64,000 nucleotides of DNA. Source: a methane-oxidizing endosymbiont of Gigantopelta aegis. Its GTDB lineage: Bacteria; Pseudomonadota; Gammaproteobacteria; Methylococcales; Methylomonadaceae. The stretch covers positions 73,876 to 137,875 of the forward strand of contig NZ_JAEHGD010000002.1 in NCBI RefSeq assembly GCF_016097405.1. The letters are read 5' to 3'. Below are positions 1 through 7,435 of this stretch, one piece after another. The notes beneath the pieces are model-generated. The model was not told the origin of the DNA and did no database searches. It worked only from the letters and a program-made list of their open reading frames with translations. A program made the position numbers and the translations under genes. Numbering within the stretch: position 1 is the first letter of the stretch; every line of letters begins with the position of its first letter.

Positions 1-13
1 TATAGGTGTCTCA

Positions 14-499
14 GTGAGGCTGACAACAAAAGGCCGTTATGCGGTTACTGCAATGCTGGATTTGGCATTTCATAGTCAAAACAAACCGGTGACATTAACG
101 GATATTGCAACGCGTCAAACCATTTCGCTCTCGTATTTAGAACAATTATTTGCACGTTTGCGTAAGGCCGGCATGGTGAAGGGTGTGCGTGGTCCTGGCG
201 GAGGTTATCGTTTGAGTCGCCCGGCCGATGAAATCAGTATTGCCGACATCATCACGGCGGTGGATGAGCAGGTCGATTCGACTAAATGTGGTGGAGCGGG
301 GGATTGTCAAAATAATTTGCCCTGTTTAACCCATGATTTGTGGATGGGCTTGAGCGAACAAATCCGACAGTATTTACAAGGGATTTCTTTAGCTTCTTTG
401 ATGGAAAAAGACTTTGTGAATAAAGTGGCAATGCGGCAAGATCAGGATGCGGCGGCGGTGATTAAATTCCAGACTCGGCAAGACCAGGTTTCAGTATAA
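14..499 (+). CDS. iscR: Rrf2-family iron-sulfur regulator IscR
   Basis: This is a transcription factor that senses Fe-S cluster status and controls Fe-S biogenesis genes. The 161-residue protein opens with a winged helix-turn-helix typical of Rrf2 proteins (about residues 1-80). It carries the cluster ligands Cys92, Cys98, Cys104 and His107, the same spacing as in E. coli IscR. I chose the GTG at 14 because the product then begins MRLTTKGRYAVTAML, which matches the conserved IscR N-terminus. It is followed 15 bp later by a cysteine desulfurase and then iscA, so it heads a short isc cluster. Its promoter lies mostly outside the window and could not be examined. Confidence 0.95.
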   Translation: MRLTTKGRYAVTAMLDLAFHSQNKPVTLTDIATRQTISLSYLEQLFARLRKAGMVKGVRGPGGGYRLSRPADEISIADIITAVDEQVDSTKCGGAGDCQNNLPCLTHDLWMGLSEQIRQYLQGISLASLMEKDFVNKVAMRQDQDAAAVIKFQTRQDQVSV

Positions 500-514
500 A
501 ATGATTGTAAGCCT

Positions 515-1609
515 ATGATCTATTTCGATCATAATGCCACGACGCCGCTTGACGAGGCGGTGTTCGATGCGATGCTGCCGTTTTTAAAGCGGTTTTATGG
601 TAATCCCTCGAGTCTTTATCGGCTTGGGCGCTTATCACGAACGGCCATTGAGACGGCGCGTGAACAAGTGGCCGAGCTTGTAGGTGTTCATTCGTCTCAA
701 GTTGTTTTCACCAGCGGTGGAACCGAATCGAATAATTTGGCTTTAGCGCAACTTGCGCCAGGACATCGTTGTGTGGCTTCAGCGATTGAGCACCCTTCCG
801 TTTTAGCTGTTGTGCCTCAAAACCAGCCCATTACGACAGTGCCTGTCAATACTCAAGGCCAAGTGCTTGATGCGGCCATTGACGATTTGGGGTTAGAGGC
901 TAATGATTTCATTTCAATCATGCGTGCGAATAATGAAACCGGTGTTGTCCAGGATATTGCGCCGGTTTTTGCCAGATTGCGTGAACAAGGTATCGTCTGT
1001 CATACCGATGCGGTACAAGCCGCCGGTAAAATAGCGCTGGAATTTGACGCATTAAATGCACAGTTGATGAGCCTGTCCAGTCATAAACTCTATGGCCCGA
1101 AAGGTTGTGGTGCGTTGATTGCCGCGCGTGATTTTACACTGAAACCATTGTTGCGTGGTGGTAGTCAGGAATCGGGGATTAGAGCGGGGACCGAAAATGT
1201 TGCCGCCATCGTCGGTTTTGGTAAAGCGTGTGAGCTGGCAAGGTCTGAACTTGAGCCACGCTGGCAACTTTTATTGCAATTGCGTTTGCATTTAGAAACG
1301 GAGTTAAAAAAGCTTCCGGGGTGTGTTATTTTTTCGGAAAAAGTGGATAGGCTGCCAAATACCGTTCAATTTTCGATTGCAGGGGTGGATGGTGAAATGT
1401 TGCAAATGCAATTGGATCAGAAAAATATCGCTGTTTCCAGTGCTTCTGCCTGTTCATCAGGTGGTGGCGAGCCTAGCGCGGTGTTGCTGGCTATGGGGGT
1501 TGATGAACAAACCGCAAAGGGCGCGATTCGTGTGAGTTTTGGCAAAGCGAATACGATGCAGGAAATCGATACATTTATTGAAAACTTAAAGAACATTATA
1601 AGGACTTGA
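515..1609 (+). CDS. iscS: Cysteine desulfurase, IscS/NifS type
   Basis: This PLP enzyme removes sulfur from L-cysteine and hands it on as a persulfide for Fe-S cluster and other thiolation pathways. The 364 residues are an aminotransferase class-V fold. His93, Asp165 and the PLP-binding Lys191 (in [10 protein letters not shown]) are in place. The catalytic Cys313 lies in the loop SACSSG near the C-terminus, as in class-I desulfurases. It is about 40 residues shorter than E. coli IscS (404), with the missing part mainly at the C-terminus. It sits between iscR and iscA, 1 bp before the latter, so the genes are probably co-transcribed. No iscU scaffold gene follows, so the name could equally be nifS-like. 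Confidence 0.9.
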   Translation: MIYFDHNATTPLDEAVFDAMLPFLKRFYGNPSSLYRLGRLSRTAIETAREQVAELVGVHSSQVVFTSGGTESNNLALAQLAPGHRCVASAIEHPSVLAVVPQNQPITTVPVNTQGQVLDAAIDDLGLEANDFISIMRANNETGVVQDIAPVFARLREQGIVCHTDAVQAAGKIALEFDALNAQLMSLSSHKLYGPKGCGALIAARDFTLKPLLRGGSQESGIRAGTENVAAIVGFGKACELARSELEPRWQLLLQLRLHLETELKKLPGCVIFSEKVDRLPNTVQFSIAGVDGEMLQMQLDQKNIAVSSASACSSGGGEPSAVLLAMGVDEQTAKGAIRVSFGKANTMQEIDTFIENLKNIIRT

Positions 1610-1610
1610 T

Positions 1611-1934
1611 ATGGCGATTACATTGACCGAACGTGCGGCGAAACAAATTGAAAAACAATTGGCTAAAAGGGGCTCGGGCATTGGTTTAAGACTGGGCGTT
1701 AAGCCGTCAGGGTGTTCAGGTTATGCCTATGTTTTAGATTATGCCGAGCAATTGACCGATGACGATACCATTTTTGAGCAAAATGGCGTAAAAGTCATCG
1801 TCAAAAAATCTGACTTGGAATATTTAGATGGAGTGGAGCTTGATTATGCCCGCGAAGGTCTGAATGAGGCCTTCAAGTTTAACAATCCTAATGTCAAAGG
1901 GACCTGTGGTTGTGGAGAAAGCTTTTCTGTTTAG
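1611..1934 (+). CDS. iscA: Iron-sulfur cluster carrier protein IscA
   Basis: This is an A-type carrier that binds iron or Fe-S clusters and passes them to apo-proteins in the cytoplasm. The 107-residue protein has the three invariant cysteines Cys35, Cys99 and Cys101 (CGCG near the end), at the same positions as in E. coli IscA. It starts 1 bp after the desulfurase stop codon and is the last gene of the iscR-iscS-iscA unit. Its 3' end overlaps the end of the convergent hslR gene by 4 bp, leaving no room for a conventional terminator between them. ErpA or SufA are possible alternative names, but the operon context favours IscA. Confidence 0.93.
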   Translation: MAITLTERAAKQIEKQLAKRGSGIGLRLGVKPSGCSGYAYVLDYAEQLTDDDTIFEQNGVKVIVKKSDLEYLDGVELDYAREGLNEAFKFNNPNVKGTCGCGESFSV

Positions 1935-2326
1935 CTTTGTTTAAAGCGGTGAATTTGACGGCGTTGTTTTTTAGTCGGGCGTCTTTCTCGCTCTTTATGC
2001 GGTAATAATGCCTGCCGCTCCTTGTTTAAACGGATTTGTTCACGCCGTTTCTCAATGCTTTCAGTCTTTTCTTCGTACAGTAATACCGCTTCGCTGGCTG
2101 GCCTTCGCTGTTTGTTAATGCCTTTAACAGTAATATCCCAGCTGTATTGATCTTTGCTGATATGTAAGGCATCGCCAATTCTAACCTCTTTAGAGGGTTT
2201 ACAGCGCTGGCCGTTGATATGAACCTTACCGCCCGAGACAGCCTCTGATGCGAGTCTGCGCGTTTTAAAAAAACGCGCAGCCCATAGCCATTTATCGATC
2301 CTAAGCTGAGTCAATTCATTCGACAT
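1931..2326 (-). CDS. hslR: Heat-shock protein 15, S4 RNA-binding protein
   Basis: HslR (Hsp15) binds stalled 50S subunits carrying nascent chains and helps recycle them. The protein is 131 residues when started at the ATG at 2326. An in-frame upstream ATG at 2353 adds nine residues but lies inside the neighbouring gene. An S4 domain covers roughly residues 8-60 ([19 protein letters not shown] then GGKVHING). A highly basic C-terminal tail ([15 protein letters not shown]) suits RNA binding. It overlaps the upstream rhodanese gene by 11 bp, indicating translational coupling. Confidence 0.9.
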   Translation of the reverse strand: MSNELTQLRIDKWLWAARFFKTRRLASEAVSGGKVHINGQRCKPSKEVRIGDALHISKDQYSWDITVKGINKQRRPASEAVLLYEEKTESIEKRREQIRLNKERQALLPHKERERRPTKKQRRQIHRFKQS

Positions 2327-2675
2327 CGTAACCCGCGTCTTTCCAGCTGTCAAAGCCTCCTGCCATGCTGACGGCTTTTTCGAACCCTAGTTTTTTTAAG
2401 GTTTCTGTGGCTAGCGCCGAGCGTCCGCCGGTTTTGCAATAGACCAGGATCGCTCTGTCTGTTGCATTTTGGAAAGCAGGGTGTGCACCAATCTTGAATT
2501 CCAACACGCCGCGCGGGATATTGATGGCATGAGGAAGATGGCCTTGACTGTATTCTTCAGGCTCTCTGACATCCAAAATAAGGTATTGATCAAGTTGCTG
2601 TTTAGCCTCGTCAATTGAGACTTCTTGAATATTTTGTTTGGCCGAGGCTACGAGATCCATTGCGGTTAAAGCCAT
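2316..2675 (-). CDS. Single-domain rhodanese-like protein
   Basis: This is a 119-residue rhodanese domain protein, probably a cytoplasmic sulfurtransferase. It has the CH2A-like DVREPEEYSQGHLPHAINIP segment (residues 35-54) and an active-site loop Cys80-KTGGRS, so the catalytic cysteine is present. There is no signal peptide. It is the first gene of a two-gene unit with hslR. Its neighbourhood to a cysteine desulfurase suggests, but does not show, a role in sulfur transfer. The specific acceptor cannot be read from sequence. Confidence 0.85.
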   Translation of the reverse strand: MALTAMDLVASAKQNIQEVSIDEAKQQLDQYLILDVREPEEYSQGHLPHAINIPRGVLEFKIGAHPAFQNATDRAILVYCKTGGRSALATETLKKLGFEKAVSMAGGFDSWKDAGYDVE

Positions 2676-2831
2676 TGTTTTCTCTCCAGTAGATTAAAAA
2701 ATAGTATATTAGCAAAAAATGATATACATTAGCCACTGCTATTTTAGTGTTATTGCTATCAGGAATACAACGTTTTAGCTAAAATAAGATGAGTATCCGC
2801 TAATCGCGCTAGTTTCATCTAAGGTAATGCA

Positions 2832-3215
2832 ATGAATTTTGAAAAAGTTGTTTTTGGTTTTTTTGTCGTTTTAGCACTCACATTGAATTTCGGTTTCTTT
2901 CTTGGTGAGCTTGATAATCCTGCACATCATAGTGTGTTCGAGCTATTTGCCGTTATTATTGTTAATTTTATCGCAACGGTTTTAAAGTTTGGTGATCGCT
3001 CACAAATTGGTGCGGTATTGTTGGCAACGAGCCTGGTGGCTGATTTACAGCTGGTGGCGGCGGCAACTTATTGGACGGTTGTGGTGCATGTGACCGAAAC
3101 CGGGTTAACGCCAGAAGTGATGGCCAGTATCGTTTCTTTTACGGGCGGTGCCTTGATTGCCAATATCATATCAGCTGTGATTTTGGTTGCCGAAACATTA
3201 ATGTCACGGCTATAA
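2832..3215 (+). CDS. Small conserved integral membrane protein (DUF6394-like)
   Basis: This is a 127-residue protein with about four hydrophobic segments (residues 5-25, 38-55, 60-80 and 100-122) and no cofactor motif. I recognise it only tentatively as the DUF6394 type of uncharacterised membrane protein. The sequence TAAGGTAATGCA before the ATG gives a plausible ribosome-binding site. It is followed 26 bp later by a potassium-channel-like RCK protein on the same strand, so the two are probably one operon and may form a complex. Function is unknown. Confidence 0.75.
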   Translation: MNFEKVVFGFFVVLALTLNFGFFLGELDNPAHHSVFELFAVIIVNFIATVLKFGDRSQIGAVLLATSLVADLQLVAAATYWTVVVHVTETGLTPEVMASIVSFTGGALIANIISAVILVAETLMSRL

Positions 3216-3241
3216 ATAGCGTTCAGGCGGTCTTAATTCCT

Positions 3242-5011
3242 ATGGCAGATGTCGTTGATATAAGCAGAGTTTCTTTTATTGTCATGCGCGAAATGCGCAC
3301 GCCAATTATTGCACTGATTGTTGTTTATGCCATATCTATTCTTGGAATGGTTTTTATTCCAGGGCCGGTTATTGATGGAAAAACGCAGTATATGAGTATT
3401 TTTCATGCGTTTTATTTCATGACTTACACGGCAACGACAACGGGTTTCGGTGAAATTCCAATACCGTTTAGTGATGCGCAACGATTTTGGGCAATTGCTT
3501 GTCTGTATGTCAGTGTCATCACCTGGTTATATGCGATCGGGAGCATCATTCACTTGATGCAAAATCCATTTTTTATTCGGGCATTAGCCGAGTGGCGTTT
3601 TTCAAGGCAGGTGCGCAAGATTCCCGGGCCTTTTTTCATCATCTGTGGTTTTGGCGATACCGGCAGTGTGTTAACGCGCGGCTTGAGTGATTATGGTAAA
3701 TCCGCCGTGATTATCGATATTGACGAAGAGCGGATTAAAGCTTTACAGCTTCGTAACTATACGGTGTCTATGCCGGGGCTTTGTGCCGATGCCGGCGTGC
3801 CAAAACATTTGCTAGAAGCGGGTATTCGAAGTCGCCATTGCAAGGCTGTTGTGGCCATTACCAATAACGAAGAAAGCAATTTGAAAATATCGGCGTTGGC
3901 GCGCGCGTTAAATAAGAACGTGGGCATTATCACGATGTCGAAAGTCGATGTATTTGAGGAAACATTAGTGACCTTAGGCGGTGAAGTACATATCGTCGAT
4001 CCATTCAAAACCTATGCCAAGGTGTTAGCGGCGGCCATGCATAATCCTGGCTTTTATGCCTTGAATAATTGGCTGGTACGGGATCGTGGGGCGCGGCTGG
4101 ATAAATATGTCAAGCCACCACAAGGAACCTGGATAATTTGTGGTTACGGGCGAATGGGGCATGAGGTTAACCGGGTGTTGACCAAATATAATATGAGAAC
4201 ATCGATTATCGACCCGGACCCCAAGAACACGACAAAAAACGAATATATCGAACATTATATCGTTGGTCGAACCACAGCTAAGACTTTATCGCAAGCCGGG
4301 ATAGAGAATTCAGTCGGTATCATTGCAGCGACCGACGATGATGGCCATAATTTGGGTATTTTGTTGAATGCTCGCTATTTCAACAAGAATTTATTTACCA
4401 TTGTTCGACAAAATCGACATCATAATGCAGTGGCATTCAATGCTTCGAATGTCGATATGATTATGCAGCCCTCTTTAGTCACTGCGCGAAAAATTCTATT
4501 CCTGTTGATTGCGCCGCTGCTAAAGAAGTTCTTCGGTTATCTGTTAGCGGATAAACCTGGCCGAGAAGCAGAAATGAAACAGGTTATCCGCTTGTTGCGT
4601 GAACGTATCGGCAAACGTAATCCACATTTGATTACAATTGAAGTTGATGAAGAACAGAGCAGTGCGTTGTTAAAACGATTACGATCGGGAAAGACAGTGC
4701 GTTTAGGCGATCTACAGCGCGACCCTAGAGACCGCGAGAAGCGGTTGGATATGGTTGTGTTTGTGATAAAGCAAGGGGATCAAGAATATATTTTGCCGAA
4801 AGATGATTTTAAGGTGAAAGAGGGTGACCAAATTCTGTTTTGCTCGACGCGTTTAGCCCATCGTTTGTTTAATGCAACATTGAATAATGAGTACAATCTG
4901 TTTTATGTGCTAGAAGGCAAGTATTTACCTAGAAGCAGCTTGATTCGATGGTGGTTGGCCAAAAGAGGCAAAAAAGGGCTGGTGCCAGGTAAATTTAAAG
5001 CCGAAGCTTGA
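3242..5011 (+). CDS. K+ channel-like membrane protein with tandem RCK (TrkA-N) domains
   Basis: This is a probable ligand-gated ion channel of 589 residues. The N-terminus has two transmembrane helices flanking a pore loop with the filter-like TATTTGFGEI, a variant of the canonical TVGYGD, so K+ selectivity is likely but not certain. Two Rossmann RCK domains follow, with nucleotide-binding glycines GFGDTG (about residue 140) and GYGRMG (about 300), then a TrkA-C-like region (about 470-560). I placed the start at the ATG at 3242; the open frame extends upstream into the preceding gene but without domain content. It ends near the convergent ispH, with a GC-rich hairpin in the gap. Confidence 0.85.
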   Translation: MADVVDISRVSFIVMREMRTPIIALIVVYAISILGMVFIPGPVIDGKTQYMSIFHAFYFMTYTATTTGFGEIPIPFSDAQRFWAIACLYVSVITWLYAIGSIIHLMQNPFFIRALAEWRFSRQVRKIPGPFFIICGFGDTGSVLTRGLSDYGKSAVIIDIDEERIKALQLRNYTVSMPGLCADAGVPKHLLEAGIRSRHCKAVVAITNNEESNLKISALARALNKNVGIITMSKVDVFEETLVTLGGEVHIVDPFKTYAKVLAAAMHNPGFYALNNWLVRDRGARLDKYVKPPQGTWIICGYGRMGHEVNRVLTKYNMRTSIIDPDPKNTTKNEYIEHYIVGRTTAKTLSQAGIENSVGIIAATDDDGHNLGILLNARYFNKNLFTIVRQNRHHNAVAFNASNVDMIMQPSLVTARKILFLLIAPLLKKFFGYLLADKPGREAEMKQVIRLLRERIGKRNPHLITIEVDEEQSSALLKRLRSGKTVRLGDLQRDPRDREKRLDMVVFVIKQGDQEYILPKDDFKVKEGDQILFCSTRLAHRLFNATLNNEYNLFYVLEGKYLPRSSLIRWWLAKRGKKGLVPGKFKAEA

Positions 5012-5014
5012 TGG

Positions 5015-5039
5015 TAAAGCCGCCTACACGGCGGCCTTA
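5015..5039. terminator. Hairpin between convergent channel gene and ispH
   Basis: GCCGCC (5019-5024) pairs with GGCGGC (5030-5035) around a 5-nt loop, with partly complementary TAA/TTA flanks. It lies between the 3' ends of two convergent genes, as expected of a bidirectional terminator, but there is no strong T tract on either side. Confidence 0.4.
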
Positions 5040-5054
5040 GAATTGCCTGAGACT

Positions 5055-6005
5055 TTAAGCGGTAATATGTTTTTTCAGGTTTTTGGGTAATGAGAAAACG
5101 ACTTTTTCTTCGATACCTTCATTTTCTATAACGCTTTCGCCGCCCCATTGTTTGAGTTGGTTGATGACTTCCTGAACGAGAACTTCAGGCGCAGAAGCAC
5201 CTGCTGTCACACCGACGACATCAACGCCATCTAGCCAGGATTTATCCATGTCTTGGTAGGTGTCTATCAGATAAGCGGGTTTTCCAAGTTGTTCGGCGAT
5301 CTCGCGCAAACGATTGGAATTTGAACTGTTCGGCGAGCCGACCACTAGAATCAGGTCCGATTTTTCAGCTAGGTCATGTACCGCATCCTGGCGGTTTTGC
5401 GTGGCATAGCAGATGTCGTCTTTTTTCTGTTCTTGAATCGCCGGGAAGGTTTCTTTAAGTGCATCGACCATGACCTGGGTATCGGTCATCGAGAGCGTCG
5501 TTTGGGTGACATAGGCCAGATTTTCCGGGTTATTGACCTTTAGATTTTTAACGTCTTCAGGTGTTTCGACAAGATAAATATCGCCATTTTCGGTACATTT
5601 CTGATATTGCCCCATTGTTCCTTCGACTTCGGGGTGACCGGCATGACCGATCAGGATGACTTCCCGGTCTTGTTGGGCATGTTTAGCGACCTGGATATGG
5701 ACTTTAGTCACTAGGGGGCAGGTTGCATCAAAAACAATCAGGTTACGCTCTTTAGCTTGTTGCTGGACTTTTTTGGACACGCCGTGCGCACTGAAAATCA
5801 AATAGGAGCCGATCGGAACATCGTTCAGGTCTTCGATGAAAATAGCGCCTTTTTCTTTGAGTTCATCGACGACGGTGCGGTTATGCACGACTTCATGGCG
5901 GACATAGATGGGAGCGCCAAACGCTTCGATTGTTTTATCGACAATTTCAATGGCGCGGTCAACACCGGCGCAGAAGCCGCGAGGATTTGCGAGTACAATT
6001 TGCAT
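5055..6005 (-). CDS. ispH: 4-hydroxy-3-methylbut-2-enyl diphosphate reductase
   Basis: IspH (LytB) reduces HMBPP to IPP and DMAPP, the last step of the MEP isoprenoid pathway, using a [4Fe-4S] cluster. The 316-residue protein has the three cluster cysteines at 12, 96 and 199. The catalytic Glu126 lies in HPEVEG and Thr167 in YVTQTT, both as in the E. coli enzyme. The [10 protein letters not shown] substrate-binding segment is also present. Length matches the family (E. coli 316). It stands alone on the minus strand with rraA upstream. Confidence 0.97.
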   Translation of the reverse strand: MQIVLANPRGFCAGVDRAIEIVDKTIEAFGAPIYVRHEVVHNRTVVDELKEKGAIFIEDLNDVPIGSYLIFSAHGVSKKVQQQAKERNLIVFDATCPLVTKVHIQVAKHAQQDREVILIGHAGHPEVEGTMGQYQKCTENGDIYLVETPEDVKNLKVNNPENLAYVTQTTLSMTDTQVMVDALKETFPAIQEQKKDDICYATQNRQDAVHDLAEKSDLILVVGSPNSSNSNRLREIAEQLGKPAYLIDTYQDMDKSWLDGVDVVGVTAGASAPEVLVQEVINQLKQWGGESVIENEGIEEKVVFSLPKNLKKHITA

Positions 6006-6042
6006 ATCTTGAGTCTTTTACTAGGTTAAGTTAACAAGGATT

Positions 6043-6531
6043 TTACCCTAATTCATGGTCGGAGACGATAATTCCATCATTATCGGCATACAGAAAATGA
6101 TCTTTTCTAAAATTGATGCCGGCAAAAGTAATCATGATATCGCGTTCGCCATGGCCGTGTTTACGGCTTTTTAGTGGGTGTGTGTTCAAGGCGCGAATAC
6201 CGATCGGTAACTGGTTGATTTGATCGGAATCCCGAATACAGCCGTACACAATAATACCATTCCAGCCATTGTCTACAGCCATGCGTGCCAGATCTCCGCC
6301 GAGTAATGCGCAACGATGCGAGCCGCCACCATCAACGACCAGAATTCTGTTTTCAACGGTTTCTTGCAGTGCTTGCCTGATTAAGGTGTTGTCTTCGAAT
6401 ACGCGCAGTGTGCTTATTTGGCCATGAAAAGCGGTTTGTTGGCCGAAGCGTTTAAACAAGGGTTCGCCAATCTGAAAGTGCTCCTGCTCGGAGTAGCGGT
6501 CACAAAGGTCGGCTGTGGCATAGTGAGTCAT
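6043..6531 (-). CDS. rraA: RraA family protein, RNase E activity regulator
   Basis: RraA binds RNase E and inhibits its endonuclease activity; relatives are HMG/CHA aldolases. The protein is 162 residues from the ATG at 6531, close to E. coli RraA (161). The family core is visible: DGGGSHRCALLGGDLARMA (about residues 67-85) and YGCIRDSDQI (about 96-105). I prefer this start over the ATG 12 bp upstream because GGAG followed by six A residues gives a well-spaced ribosome-binding site. Whether it acts on RNase E or as an aldolase cannot be told from sequence. Confidence 0.88.
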   Translation of the reverse strand: MTHYATADLCDRYSEQEHFQIGEPLFKRFGQQTAFHGQISTLRVFEDNTLIRQALQETVENRILVVDGGGSHRCALLGGDLARMAVDNGWNGIIVYGCIRDSDQINQLPIGIRALNTHPLKSRKHGHGERDIMITFAGINFRKDHFLYADNDGIIVSDHELG

Positions 6532-6574
6532 TTTTTTCTCCATTACGAGTACAGTACCTTTTGGGTACTTTTTT

Positions 6575-6795
6575 AACTGATGTTACGCAGCGGCTCTTCA
6601 ATCGCATTTACATAATCTTCCTTTCATCCTTACTGTACGGTTTCATTCTCTGTGTTCTCAGTAGTCTGAAGTGTCTATTCATTAGACCCATTCAAACCCG
6701 ATCATCACCGCTTACCGAAATTTCTTGGGAATCGTCATTCCGGGGTAACGCAGTGGAAACAAAGGAATCCATAAAGTCACTGCGTAACATCAGTT
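6575..6795. repeat. MITE-like element with 16-bp perfect inverted ends
   Basis: AACTGATGTTACGCAG at 6575-6590 is repeated in exact inverted orientation at 6780-6795, bounding 221 bp without a credible gene. The same end sequence occurs at 24538 and, in shorter form, at 59030. The interior (about 6640-6720) resembles the copy at 59030 in inverse orientation, including GACACTTCAGAC and GGTGATGA. It fills most of the gap between rraA and ubiC. It looks like a small non-autonomous mobile repeat; no transposase with matching ends is in the window. Confidence 0.7.
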
Positions 6796-6825
6796 TTTAA
6801 TTGTCACCGTTATCGCTTTCAATCG

Positions 6826-7428
6826 TTATGTTTTAACTGAAAAATCGCCGTGGTGCGAATTATTCGTTAACGATAATGCGGCAGGCAGGAAGAATTCGCT
6901 GACCAGCAGAGGCTGGTTTTGAATCACATAGACAGTGCGTCTGCCCCAGATATTATCAGGCAATTTGGTTTGCTCACTCAAGTGGGGCGACCAGTATTTT
7001 TTTGCAATATGGCTGATTTGCAGTTGCCGGCGCTCAAGATTGGGATAGGCAAAGATGACTTCGCCTAAGGGCCGGGTGCCTAGGTGCGATAAATTGCGTT
7101 TGGCAATTTTAATGGTCTTTTCCGGTAAAATCGTTCGAGCTAGAATCAAAGGTGTATCGCCAGCATGCAGCAGGACTTCCCGAATCAGCTGATAGCGGTG
7201 GTGATCGAGTTTTAAGAGTGCGCATTCGCTAGGATAAGCAGGTTTCCATTGATGAAACAGGATTTTGACCTGGATTTGGCCGGGGTAACTGTCACGCAGC
7301 CGCTGGGTCAATGAGCTGGTTTCATAAATCCATGACTTGGCGGCTGTAGGAATTGGGTGGCGCAGATCGGGGCGGTTATTTTTCCAAGTGGGCTCTTTTA
7401 AGAATAGAAAACTGTTATTGCACGGCAC
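6826..7428 (-). CDS. ubiC: Chorismate lyase (chorismate--pyruvate lyase)
   Basis: UbiC converts chorismate to 4-hydroxybenzoate and pyruvate, the entry step of ubiquinone synthesis. The conserved region includes LIREVLLHAGDTPLILARTI and LGEVIF, carrying the active-site Arg and Glu expected of the family. The start is uncertain. An open frame from an ATG at 7530 overlaps recG by 95 bp, so I prefer the GTG at 7428, just after the recG stop and with GAGG upstream, giving 200 residues. That is still longer than E. coli UbiC (165), partly through a C-terminal tail. It is the last gene of the rpoZ-spoT-ridA-recG unit. Confidence 0.85.
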   Translation of the reverse strand: MPCNNSFLFLKEPTWKNNRPDLRHPIPTAAKSWIYETSSLTQRLRDSYPGQIQVKILFHQWKPAYPSECALLKLDHHRYQLIREVLLHAGDTPLILARTILPEKTIKIAKRNLSHLGTRPLGEVIFAYPNLERRQLQISHIAKKYWSPHLSEQTKLPDNIWGRRTVYVIQNQPLLVSEFFLPAALSLTNNSHHGDFSVKT

Positions 7429-7435
7429 GTTGTCG

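Noticed and set aside
6561-6800. Short plus-strand open frame in the rraA-ubiC gap
   Set aside because: It lies almost wholly within the inverted-end repeat and has no recognisable product; the repeat explains the sequence better.
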